DNA of 30,691 nucleotides, from NCBI GenBank assembly GCA_002726335.1, contig PBSR01000207.1:1-30691 (forward strand), given 5' to 3'. Below the pieces are notes generated by a model. It was not told the DNA's origin. It worked only from the letters and a program-made list of their open reading frames with translations, and searched no databases. Below, piece after piece: positions 1-7,466 of the stretch. This DNA comes from Gemmatimonadaceae bacterium (lineage in GTDB: Bacteria > Latescibacterota > UBA2968 > UBA8231). The stretch's first letter is position 1. The number at the start of each line of letters is the position of its first letter. Made by a program: the position numbers and the translations under genes.

Positions 1-1478
1 AGCCCGTCGTCCTGCCGGTGCGGATCCCGTTGCTGCTGTCTCAGGGCGCCGAAGGCATCGCCCCGACGATGACGACGAAGATCATGCCCCACAACCTGAT
101 CGAACTGCTCGAAGCGCAGGTCAGCTACATGAAGGACAAGCCCTTCGAGGTGTTCCCGGACTTTCCCACCGGCGGCATGGTGGACGTGTCCAACTACGAA
201 GACGGCAACGGTAAGATCCTCGTGCGGGCCAGGCTCGATGCCTCGGACGAGAAGCGTATCGTCGTGCGCGAGATTCCGTACGGCACGACGACGGAAGCGC
301 TGATCAACTCCATCGAAGATGCGGCGCGCAAGAACAAGGTGAAGGTTGCCGCCATCCAGGACTTCACCGCCGAGAATGTCGAGATAGAGATCAAGCTGCC
401 CCGCGGCGTCTATGCCGCTGACGTGGTGGATGCCCTGTATGCCTTCACCGACTGCGAGATGTCGATCTCGGTGGCGCTCCTCGTCATCGATGGTGACCTG
501 CCGCGTATCATGACCGTCACCGAGGTGCTGCAGCACAACGTCGACCGCCTCGTCGATATCCTCAAAGCCCAGTTGCGGGTTGAAAAGGGAGAAATCGAAG
601 ATCGGATCCACGCCCGCACGCTGGAGCAGATCTTCATCGAGCAGCGCATCTATCAGGGAATCGAGCAGGAGAAGACCCAGGACGGGGTCGTGCAGGCCGT
701 CTTCGATGGCCTGAAGCCCCATGCGAAGCAGATCAAGCGAGAGGTCACGCGCGATGACGTGGACACGCTGCTGCGTATCCCGATCCGACGCATCTCCCTC
801 TACGACATCGAGCGCGCCAAGAAAGAAATGCGCGAACTGAAGGCACGGCTCAAGCAGATCCGCCACGATCTGAAGGAGATCGTCCCCTTCACGATCGGTT
901 ACCTCGGGGCGTTGATCGACAAGTACCGCGACCGGTTTCCACGGCGCACGGAGATCACCTCCTTCGAAAAGGTCGATGTGCGCGAAGCGGCCAAACGGGA
1001 TCAGAAGCTCTGCTACGACAAGGCCACCGGGTATCTCGGACACCAGGTGGACGGCACCTTCATCGCCGACGTGTCGCTCTACGATCGAATCCTCGTCGTG
1101 CGCAAGGACGGCACCTACTCGGTCGTCGACGCGCCCGACAAGCTCTTTGTCGGCAAGGGTATGCAGCACTGCGGTTTCCCCGACAAGGAGCAGATCTTCA
1201 ACGTCGTCTTCCGCGACAAGAAAGGGGCGACGAAGATCAAGCGCTGCAAGGTCGAGGGGTTTATCCTCAACCGCGCCTACGAGCTGGTGCCCGCCGGTGG
1301 GACGTTGCTCAGGTTTACGCTTAATAACGAGGCCACGGTGGAGTTGGAATACAAACCGGCCCCACGCCTGCGCGTGCTCGAAGAGCAGTTCGCCATCAGC
1401 GAGTACCCCATCCAGGGGGCCAAGGCCAGTGGCGTGCAGTTGAGCAAGAAGGATGTGAAGTCCGTCCGTATGGCCTGA
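1..1478 (+). CDS. parC: DNA topoisomerase IV subunit A (ParC-type), 5' truncated by window edge
   Basis: The reading frame is open from base 3 (PVVLPVRIPLLLSQGAEGIA) to the stop at 1476-1478, so the start and the catalytic tyrosine lie outside the window. The visible part holds the rest of the breakage-reunion core (LLLSQGAEGIA..TKIMPHN), the long coiled-coil arm around IERAKKEMRELKARLKQIRHD, and a short C-terminal beta region beginning near FIADVSLYDRILVV. There is no GyrA box (QRRGGKG), which favours ParC over GyrA. Topo IV A binds and cleaves DNA and decatenates chromosomes with ParE. The protein ends in KKDVKSVRMA and a terminator follows. ParC versus a Bacteroidota-style second GyrA cannot be fully separated here. 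Confidence 0.85.
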   Translation, partial: PVVLPVRIPLLLSQGAEGIAPTMTTKIMPHNLIELLEAQVSYMKDKPFEVFPDFPTGGMVDVSNYEDGNGKILVRARLDASDEKRIVVREIPYGTTTEALINSIEDAARKNKVKVAAIQDFTAENVEIEIKLPRGVYAADVVDALYAFTDCEMSISVALLVIDGDLPRIMTVTEVLQHNVDRLVDILKAQLRVEKGEIEDRIHARTLEQIFIEQRIYQGIEQEKTQDGVVQAVFDGLKPHAKQIKREVTRDDVDTLLRIPIRRISLYDIERAKKEMRELKARLKQIRHDLKEIVPFTIGYLGALIDKYRDRFPRRTEITSFEKVDVREAAKRDQKLCYDKATGYLGHQVDGTFIADVSLYDRILVVRKDGTYSVVDAPDKLFVGKGMQHCGFPDKEQIFNVVFRDKKGATKIKRCKVEGFILNRAYELVPAGGTLLRFTLNNEATVELEYKPAPRLRVLEEQFAISEYPIQGAKASGVQLSKKDVKSVRMA

Positions 1479-1504
1479 GTAACAGGTGAGAACCATGCGC
1501 CCCG

Positions 1505-1545
1505 AGGGGGGGCGGTTGACGCGCAGTCGACCGTCCCCTTTTTCT
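1505..1545 (+). terminator. Rho-independent terminator after parC
   Basis: A GC-rich stem (CGGTTGAC, GCGCA loop, GTCGACCG, extended by GGGG/CCCC with one mismatch) is followed directly by CCCCTTTTTC. This is the standard intrinsic terminator layout on the plus strand. It leaves only about 30 nt before the next start codon, so the peptidase must use read-through or a very compact promoter. Confidence 0.75.
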
Positions 1546-1573
1546 GTATCGTGAAGTCTACGCCAGGGAGCAG

Positions 1574-3400
1574 ATGATGAACTGGGATCTTGCCAGCTTT
1601 TTTCCCACCTTCGGTGGTGACGAGATGCGCGCCTTCAAGGTGGCACTGACCACCGACCTCGAGGCCCTGCAGTCACGAGCCGGAGCCCTCGACACTCTAG
1701 ACTCCGACAACGCCGACAGCTGGGAAGGCATCCTGGTGGATGGCGAGGATCTGATGCGTCGTCTCTATCACATGGGCGCCTACCTGGGTTGCCTGACGGC
1801 GGCGGACACGGCCAGCGAGGAATACAAGAAGGAGGAGGCCGCCTTCGCCCAGGTATACGCCGAGGCAGAGAAGCTGGATGTCGAGCTGATGCGCGGTCTG
1901 AAGGCGGCCACCGACGACGCCATCGACGAACTTACGGGACGTCCGACGCTGGCAGGATGTGGGTTCTATGTGCGGCGTCTGCGTGATGATGCACAGAAGA
2001 CGATGAGTCCCGCCGAGGAACGCCTGTCGGCCGATCTCGGCGTCGATGGTCTGCACGCCTGGGGGCGGCTGTACGACACGCTGTCCGGTCGCCTCGAGTT
2101 CGACATGCAATGGCCTGACGGTCGCACCGAAAGACTGCCCATCGCCCAACGGCGTTCGTTGCTGGCGCGCGCCGATCGTGCGGTCCGCCAGGCCGCTTTT
2201 GCCGGTGGGAATGCCGCCTGGGAAGAGGTGCAGGACACCACCGCGGCAGCACTCAACGCCATCGCCGGCACGCGACTGTCGCTGAACCGCCATCGCGGCG
2301 TCGATCATTTTCTCGACATCGCCCTGTTCCAGGCCAAGATCACCCGGCGCTCCCTCGACGCCATGTTCGAGGCGATCCACAGTCGCGCCGATCTGGCACG
2401 GCGAATCCTGCGTTTGAAAGCCGATGCCATGGGCACCCAGGGGGTGGCCTGGTACGATCTGGAGGCCCCCTTGCCGATGCCAGGGGAAGAGCGGACTCTC
2501 TCCTGGGATGAGGCCAAAGCCCAGGTGCAGGATGCGTTTTCGGCTGCCTACCCGGCGCTGGGATCGTTCCTAGGAGAGATGTACGAGAAGCAGTGGATCG
2601 AATGGGAACCCCGCCAGGCAAAGCGACCTGGCGCTTTCTGCACAGGATCGTTGCTGACGATGGAGCCGCGCATCTACATGACGTTCCAGGGCAGCCCGGG
2701 TGATGTACGCACGCTGGCTCATGAAGCTGGCCACGCCTTCCATCATCACGTCCTGCGCCAGACTCGCCCCTACTGCCACGACTACCCCATGACCCTGGCC
2801 GAGTCGGCTTCCACCTTCGGCGAGATGATCCTCACCGAAGGGATTCTGTCCGATCCGGCCGTGAGCGATGAGGACAAGCTGCGCGTCCTCGACATGGAGA
2901 CCGCCCACGGCGCCGTCTACCTGATGGACATACCGGTGCGTTTCGAGTTCGAGCGGGCCTTCCACGAGGAGCGTCAGGCGGGGGAGGTCGAGGTGAGTCG
3001 ACTGCGCGAGCTGATGACGCAGACCCAGCAGCGTCTGTTCGGCGATACCCTCGAGGAAGGGGGTGACGACCCTCTGTTCTGGGCGTCGAAGCTCCACTTC
3101 TACATAACAGGCGTCACGTTCTACAATTTTCCCTACACCTTCGGCTTCCTGCTCAGCCGTGGTCTGTTCGCCCGCTTCCGCGAGGAGGGGGACGCCTTCC
3201 TGCCCCGCTACGAGGAGTTTCTGCGTAGCACCGGTTCGGACACGGCGGAGAACGTGGCACGCGAGTCGCTCGGTGTGGATATCGAGTCTCCCGAGTTCTG
3301 GGTCGACGCCATCGACACTCTGGGAGACGCGGTGGAGCAACTGGAAGGCCTCTGGGGCCGCCTCGGCAAAGGGGCCGCGGGAAAGGAGCGAACCTCATGA
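1574..3400 (+). CDS. M3-family oligoendopeptidase (zinc metallopeptidase)
   Basis: 608 residues, the usual length for PepF/M3 oligoendopeptidases, which cut short peptides in the cytoplasm. The zinc site HEAGHAFHHH begins at H383, with H383 and H387 as ligands and E384 as the base. The third ligand region is the downstream ESASTFGEM segment. The N-terminal two thirds is helical and acidic, as in the family, and there is no signal peptide. ATG at 1574 is preceded by AGGGAGCAG; a second ATG follows immediately at 1577. The stop overlaps the start of the next gene (ATGA), so the two are probably co-translated. The family call is firm; the exact substrate range is not known. Confidence 0.9.
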   Translation: MMNWDLASFFPTFGGDEMRAFKVALTTDLEALQSRAGALDTLDSDNADSWEGILVDGEDLMRRLYHMGAYLGCLTAADTASEEYKKEEAAFAQVYAEAEKLDVELMRGLKAATDDAIDELTGRPTLAGCGFYVRRLRDDAQKTMSPAEERLSADLGVDGLHAWGRLYDTLSGRLEFDMQWPDGRTERLPIAQRRSLLARADRAVRQAAFAGGNAAWEEVQDTTAAALNAIAGTRLSLNRHRGVDHFLDIALFQAKITRRSLDAMFEAIHSRADLARRILRLKADAMGTQGVAWYDLEAPLPMPGEERTLSWDEAKAQVQDAFSAAYPALGSFLGEMYEKQWIEWEPRQAKRPGAFCTGSLLTMEPRIYMTFQGSPGDVRTLAHEAGHAFHHHVLRQTRPYCHDYPMTLAESASTFGEMILTEGILSDPAVSDEDKLRVLDMETAHGAVYLMDIPVRFEFERAFHEERQAGEVEVSRLRELMTQTQQRLFGDTLEEGGDDPLFWASKLHFYITGVTFYNFPYTFGFLLSRGLFARFREEGDAFLPRYEEFLRSTGSDTAENVARESLGVDIESPEFWVDAIDTLGDAVEQLEGLWGRLGKGAAGKERTS

Positions 3401-4239
3401 GGGGTTCCATGCGTACCGAAGTCCTGCTGATTCTCGGCCTGGTTCTTGCAGCCTGCGGTCCTCCCCCTCGGACAGTGCCCGAGGCGGCTCCGGCACAGCT
3501 ACCCACTGCACCGGTGGTCAGTGTCCAGCCGCCGCCGACAGTGGTCGGCAATCCTGCGGCGCCTGGGTTCGATGCAGCCGGTTCCGACCACCGCGCCGTC
3601 GAACTGGCGGACCGGGTCATGGCGCGTCTCGGGGGACGGGCCGCGTGGGACAGCACACGGTACGTGACCTGGCGCTTCTTCGGCGGTCGCCGCCACGTGT
3701 GGGACAAGTGGACGGGGGATCACCGTTTCGAGACCGGTGACCTCACAGTCCTGTCAAACATCCATGATGGCAGCGGCCGTGCCTGGCAGGCAGGCGTGGA
3801 GATCACGGACGCCGATACCCTGGCAGCACGATTGCACAGAGCCCATGGCGCCTGGATCAACGACTCGTACTGGCTCGTCATGCCATACAAACTCAAGGAT
3901 TCCGGGGTGACGCTGACCTACCAGGGTGAAGGCATGACGGAGGAGGGGCTGCCCGCCTACATCCTCGAGCTCACCTTCCGTGATGTGGGCAGGACGCCAC
4001 AGAACCGCTACCAGGTGTGGGTGGACATCGACAACAGCCTCGTCCGTCAGTGGTCGTTCTACCGGGAAGCGTCCGACGAAGACCCCCGCTTCATCATGCC
4101 CTGGGCGAACTGGCAGTCTTTTGGCCACATCCTGCTGAATGACGATTTCGGCGCGAAGCGCCACACGGAGATCGCCGTATTCGACGAACTCCCGGAGGCC
4201 ATTTTCTCGAGTCCCGAAAAAAACTCGCCGAGCCGTTAA
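3397..4239 (+). CDS. Putative lipoprotein with LolA-like/DUF6503-like domain
   Basis: 280 residues. It starts with a lipoprotein signal (LGLVLAAC, lipidated cysteine near residue 20) and a Pro/Ala-rich linker of about 35 residues. The soluble domain (HRAVELADRVMARLGGRAAWDSTR.. to the end) contains W-rich beta strands (VTWRFFGGRRHVWDKW; NRYQVWVDIDNSLVRQW). That pattern resembles the outer-membrane lipoprotein-sorting/DUF6503 type of fold seen in FCB bacteria; this is recognition by pattern only. The start overlaps the peptidase stop. A second ATG at 3409 (MRTEVLL) also has a GAGGGG ahead of it and would leave a tidier signal peptide. Function unknown. Confidence 0.7.
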   Translation: MRGSMRTEVLLILGLVLAACGPPPRTVPEAAPAQLPTAPVVSVQPPPTVVGNPAAPGFDAAGSDHRAVELADRVMARLGGRAAWDSTRYVTWRFFGGRRHVWDKWTGDHRFETGDLTVLSNIHDGSGRAWQAGVEITDADTLAARLHRAHGAWINDSYWLVMPYKLKDSGVTLTYQGEGMTEEGLPAYILELTFRDVGRTPQNRYQVWVDIDNSLVRQWSFYREASDEDPRFIMPWANWQSFGHILLNDDFGAKRHTEIAVFDELPEAIFSSPEKNSPSR

Positions 4240-4308
4240 AGTTCACCCCTGCGCCGGCCGATAGAAGAAGGGAAGGCATCTTTTTCTTTCTTCTCGCGAG
4301 GCCGCCGG

Positions 4309-5133
4309 TTGCGTACCGATCCTGCCAGCAGCTCCCAGTTCTTGCCCGTGACGGGATTCTCCCAGTCCGGCCAGGACAGTCGACCCTCATCAGCACAGGT
4401 GATCTCGGCCGGCCTGGATCCGGCCTTCGCGGCGGCCGGAGAGTTGTCCCCTCTGACCGCCATCGGTGCCGTATTGCCACCGCCGTCGCTACTGCCCCGG
4501 ACGGTGGTGCCCGCCGCCGAGATCCTTGAGGGGGCAGTGACCGGGTCGACGCAAGATGCGACCGTGGTGGCCGACGCCACGGCGCCGGTGGAAACAGCTC
4601 TCCCGGGATCCTCCGACAGCGAGCTTTCCGACGACGAGCAGCGCCAGGTCGAAGAACTGCAACAGCGAGACCGCGAGGTGCGTCAACACGAGCAGGCCCA
4701 CATGGCCGCTGCCGGCGGCAACGCTCGCGGTGGCCCATCCTACGAATACCAGACGGGCCCTGACGGCAAGCGATACGCCGTTGGCGGCGAAGTCAGCATT
4801 GACACCTCGAAGGTGTCCGGGGATCCCCAGGCGACGATACGCAAGGCTCAGATCGTGTACCGAGCGGCATTGGCACCCGCTGAACCTTCGAGTCAGGACC
4901 GCAGTATCGCCGCGCAGGCCAAGAGCATGGAGATGGAGGCACGGCAGGAGTTGGCCAAGCAACAGCTGGAGGAAGGGTCGGGAGACTCACAGAGAAGTGA
5001 CGCGTCCAGTGGAGCGGCGGGTGGCGAGGCAGTGGCAGAACAGGGTGCCGGATCGGGCTATCCGGGAACAGGATCCTCAGGCACTCCCTCCCAGGGAGGG
5101 GACGCGGGCCTCCTACTGGATCTACTCGGCTGA
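4309..5133 (+). CDS. SprA-related putative metalloprotease family protein
   Basis: 274 residues from a TTG start. The first 100 residues are low-complexity Ser/Ala/Pro. They are followed by the conserved block DREVRQHEQAHMAAAGG, with HEQAH at residues 127-131, and then GPDGKRYAVGGEVSID and QATIRKAQIVYRAALAPAEPSSQD. These blocks are typical of the SprA-related family of putative metalloproteases. HEQAH fits an HExxH zinc site but catalysis is unproven for the family. The C-terminus is a Gly/Ser-rich tail. The start is uncertain because no strong ribosome binding site is visible and the disordered N-terminus gives no conservation to anchor it. A hairpin terminator follows. Confidence 0.75.
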   Translation: MRTDPASSSQFLPVTGFSQSGQDSRPSSAQVISAGLDPAFAAAGELSPLTAIGAVLPPPSLLPRTVVPAAEILEGAVTGSTQDATVVADATAPVETALPGSSDSELSDDEQRQVEELQQRDREVRQHEQAHMAAAGGNARGGPSYEYQTGPDGKRYAVGGEVSIDTSKVSGDPQATIRKAQIVYRAALAPAEPSSQDRSIAAQAKSMEMEARQELAKQQLEEGSGDSQRSDASSGAAGGEAVAEQGAGSGYPGTGSSGTPSQGGDAGLLLDLLG

Positions 5134-5153
5134 GCGACTGCAGCCGGCAAGGG

Positions 5154-5189
5154 AACGGGGGAATGGGGCAGCTGCGTCATTCCCCCGTT
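5154..5189 (+). terminator. Hairpin terminator after the SprA-related gene
   Basis: A perfect 12-bp inverted repeat, AACGGGGGAATG / CATTCCCCCGTT, with a 12-nt loop, followed by TCTCGTTCT. The T-tract is weak, but the position directly after a stop and before a new promoter supports termination. Confidence 0.6.
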
Positions 5190-5206
5190 TCTCGTTCTGC
5201 GCGAGT

Positions 5207-5235
5207 TTGATCGCTGCATCTCCTTTTTCTTAGAT
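5207..5235 (+). promoter_or_regulatory. Candidate sigma-70-type promoter for the Omp85 gene
   Basis: TTGATC (5207-5212), a 17-nt spacer, then TTAGAT (5230-5235), 29 nt before the GTG start at 5264. Box matches are moderate and spacing is ideal. It lies between a terminator and a gene, which is where a promoter is needed. Confidence 0.4.
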
Positions 5236-5263
5236 CAAGTGCCGTCACCAGGGAGATCTGAGA

Positions 5264-6592
5264 GTGGAGAGGCTGCGACTTTCAAGCTGTGGAGTGTGGC
5301 TGTGTCTTGCGGGTGTCGTTCTGCCCGGTTCCTTGTCGGCCCAACCCTACACCACCGCCGACGAGCTGTCGGGTCGGCGCGTGGAGCGCGTCGATCTGGT
5401 GGGGAACCGGTACACGCGGGTCCACATCATCGAGCGCGAACTGCGTACCCGCGTCGGCCAACCCCTCGCCCCAACGACGCTCGCCCAGGACCTGCAGCGC
5501 CTCGAGAATCTCGACATCTTCAGTTCCGTCCGCGTCGAGCTCCTGGCGGAGGGTGACGACGCCGTACACGTCACATACCATCTGCGCGAACTGCCGCCCG
5601 TCGTGCCGTACATCAGCTATGACGTCACCGACCAGGACGGCTGGTCCTTCGGTCCGGCCGTCAAGTCAGTAAACCTTCTCGGCCGAGACATCTTCCTCGC
5701 CGGGTACGCTCTCTTCGGGGGCCGCACCAGCTATCTGGTCGATCTCGTCCACCCGTGGATGATCGGTGACCATGTGTCCCTCGACCTCGATGCGTCGCGC
5801 ATCGTGCGGCAGAACGAGTTCGACGGGTTCGAAGAGACCTCGACAGAGCTCACGCCACGGCTGGGCACGTGGTTGGGCTCACGCGGCCGCGCCTCGATCG
5901 CATTTTCGTACCTGCAATTCAAGTCTGACCTGCCCGGGCACACCCTGTCCCCAACGGACGTGGACTACCTGTTTCGTGTCGGAGGCAGCCTCGGCTTCGA
6001 TTCGCGCGACGGCTGGTCCAACCCTTCTCAGGGATGGTGGGCGGAGGCGGACGCCTGGAAGACAGGCGGACCGCTGCCCGGAGATGGAGACTTCTGGACC
6101 CTGAACCTCGACGGGCGCCGCTTCCAGCCGTCGTTTTCCGGTCACACCATCGTGTTGTCCCAACTGCTTACGCTGCAGTCCGGTCGCATCAACAAGGAAC
6201 TGCCGCAATACATGGATTACCACCTCGGTGGGGCCAACACTCTACGCGGTTATACCGTCGATGATCTGGGCCACGACCTGTTCGGACCGCAGCAACTGCT
6301 GTCCACCGTGGAGTACCGAGTGCCCCTCGTGGAGCCGACGGAGATCACCGTGTTCGGCATGAGTGCCGACCTCGGCCTCGGTGGTACCTTGTTCGTCGAC
6401 GGCGGACTGGCGTGGACGAAGAGCGACGAGTTCAGCTTCGATCGAGCCCGATTCGGCGCTGGTGGCGGTCTGCGTCTGTTGCTGCCCGCCGTCGACATGA
6501 CCCGCCTGGAGGTGGGCTACGGCCAACAGGGCTGGGTTGTTCACTTCGCCACCTTCTCGAAAATGCGGGCTCAACGCCTGCGCTCGAGGTAG
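5264..6592 (+). CDS. Omp85/BamA-family outer-membrane protein with a single POTRA domain
   Basis: 442 residues with a signal peptide ending at LSA-QP (around residue 27). One POTRA-like domain spans roughly residues 35-110 (RRVERVDLVGNRYTRVHIIERELRTRVGQPL..; FSSVRVELLAEGDDAVHVTYHLREL). A beta-barrel of the surface-antigen D15 type follows, including NTLRGYTVDDLGHDLFGPQQLL and a Gly-rich closing region. BamA proper has five POTRA domains, so this is a smaller Omp85 relative (TamA/ShlB-like or FCB-type translocator or assembly factor) of unknown client. The start is a GTG with AGGGAG upstream. The last residues (RAQRLRSR) lack the usual terminal aromatic residue. Confidence 0.85.
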   Translation: MERLRLSSCGVWLCLAGVVLPGSLSAQPYTTADELSGRRVERVDLVGNRYTRVHIIERELRTRVGQPLAPTTLAQDLQRLENLDIFSSVRVELLAEGDDAVHVTYHLRELPPVVPYISYDVTDQDGWSFGPAVKSVNLLGRDIFLAGYALFGGRTSYLVDLVHPWMIGDHVSLDLDASRIVRQNEFDGFEETSTELTPRLGTWLGSRGRASIAFSYLQFKSDLPGHTLSPTDVDYLFRVGGSLGFDSRDGWSNPSQGWWAEADAWKTGGPLPGDGDFWTLNLDGRRFQPSFSGHTIVLSQLLTLQSGRINKELPQYMDYHLGGANTLRGYTVDDLGHDLFGPQQLLSTVEYRVPLVEPTEITVFGMSADLGLGGTLFVDGGLAWTKSDEFSFDRARFGAGGGLRLLLPAVDMTRLEVGYGQQGWVVHFATFSKMRAQRLRSR

Positions 6593-6609
6593 CGCATACG
6601 GCTTTTTTT
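6579..6609 (+). terminator. Weak hairpin terminator after the Omp85 gene
   Basis: A 6-bp stem TGCGCT / AGCGCA overlaps the stop codon and is followed by TACGG and CTTTTTTTC. The stem is short and is separated from the T-tract, so efficiency is doubtful. Confidence 0.4.
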
Positions 6610-6734
6610 CTATATACTGTAGCTCATAAACAGATAAAGAGATCCTTTTATAGGGTGAACAAGATTCCTGTACAGGAGGCTGGCCGTGCTGGTTGGCACG
6701 TACCCGTCTCAAGTCAGCCAACGGGAGGGTAATA
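6593..6734 (+). promoter_or_regulatory. Leader region of the NO-reductase operon
   Basis: 142 nt, AT-richer than its surroundings at first (TATATACTGTAG near 6611), where a promoter would be expected, although no good -35/-10 pair is visible. It contains a 10-bp palindrome CCTGTACAGG (6667-6676) and an inverted repeat GTTGGC / GCCAAC (6692-6697 and 6717-6722) just ahead of the GGGAGGGT ribosome binding site. No FNR/DNR-type box (TTGAT-N4-ATCAA) is seen. The palindrome is the best operator candidate. Confidence 0.35.
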
Positions 6735-6887
6735 ATGGCAGACGAACGCGAGGAGATTCCCTTGGGGCAGCGGCTGTATGAACGGCCCATCCTGCTCCTG
6801 GTGGTTGGGATGGTCGTCATGTTGGGGTTCTACACCATCTGGGGCATGATCGAGATCACCAGCCTGCCCCAGGCCACACTACCCTAA
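6735..6887 (+). CDS. One-helix small subunit of heme-copper reductase (CbaD/subunit IIa-like)
   Basis: 50 residues with one transmembrane helix (PILLLVVGMVVMLGFYTIWG) preceded by a charged N-terminus (MADEREEIPLGQRLYER). ATG at 6735 follows GGGAGGGTAATA, a strong ribosome binding site, and is preferred over an upstream in-frame start at 6693. In Thermus thermophilus ba3 oxidase the one-helix subunit IIa gene (cbaD) precedes subunits II and I in the same order, and IIa replaces the first helix missing from the short subunit II. Position, length and topology match, but sequence similarity cannot be tested here. The next gene starts 15 nt downstream. Confidence 0.7.
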   Translation: MADEREEIPLGQRLYERPILLLVVGMVVMLGFYTIWGMIEITSLPQATLP

Positions 6888-6902
6888 GGAGGGAGGATAA
6901 CG

Positions 6903-7466
6903 ATGGCAGTAGGACGTATGCAGTCGGGGATTCTCTCGCCTCCAGGCGTATGGTGGACCCCCGCCAACAAGCAGGAGAAGCTCTGGGTCACGATCGCCTT
7001 TGTCTGGTGCATGATCCTTTTCGCAATGATGCCCCTCTGGCACATCAAGGGTGGGCAGAACCCCTCGGGAATCCGGGCCAAGGTCACAGCCGAGGCCTTT
7101 ACGGCCCGGGTGAACCAGTTCGTTGCCGACTATCAGGTCGGGCAGGAGCAGGGCATACCCGTAGTCGCCCCGCCGCCCGGCAGCGATGTGTATCTGGTGG
7201 CTCGCATGTGGCAGTGGTATCCGGTGGTCAAGCTGCAGGAGGGCGCCAACTACACGCTGCACCTGTCGTCGTCGGATCTCAACCACGGTTTCAGCCTCTT
7301 TCCGCTCAACATCAATGTTCAGGTCGTCCCCGGGTATGACTACGGCCTGCGCGTCACCCCGAACGAGGCGGGTGACTTCAGAATCATCTGTAACGAATTC
7401 TGTGGCATCGGCCACCATCTGATGGTCGGCAAGATCATCGTCGAAAAGGAAGGGGGGACGCAATGA
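6903..7466 (+). CDS. CuA-containing subunit II of a B-type heme-copper reductase (NorS/CbaB-like)
   Basis: 187 residues, short like ba3-type subunit II, with one N-terminal membrane helix (around residues 23-46) and a periplasmic cupredoxin domain. All CuA ligands are present: H128 (SDLNHGF), C163, E165 (backbone), C167, H171 and M174 in CNEFCGIGHHLM. The subunit can therefore take electrons from a cytochrome c or cupredoxin and pass them to subunit I. The stop overlaps the start of subunit I (ATGA), implying coupled translation. Gene order IIa-II-I-SCO matches both cba oxidase operons and the norS-norY-senC operons of ammonia oxidizers. The partner's active site argues for the latter. Confidence 0.85.
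   Translation: MAVGRMQSGILSPPGVWWTPANKQEKLWVTIAFVWCMILFAMMPLWHIKGGQNPSGIRAKVTAEAFTARVNQFVADYQVGQEQGIPVVAPPPGSDVYLVARMWQWYPVVKLQEGANYTLHLSSSDLNHGFSLFPLNINVQVVPGYDYGLRVTPNEAGDFRIICNEFCGIGHHLMVGKIIVEKEGGTQ

Noticed and set aside
6693..6710. TGGCAC in the NO-reductase leader as a possible sigma-54 -24 element.
   Set aside because: No TTGC-type -12 element follows at the required spacing (ACGTACCCGTCT), unlike the perfect site at 27246.
6593..6734. A riboswitch or FNR/NNR-type box in the NO-reductase leader.
   Set aside because: No TTGAT-N4-ATCAA-like site and no recognisable riboswitch core; only a short palindrome and one weak stem are visible.
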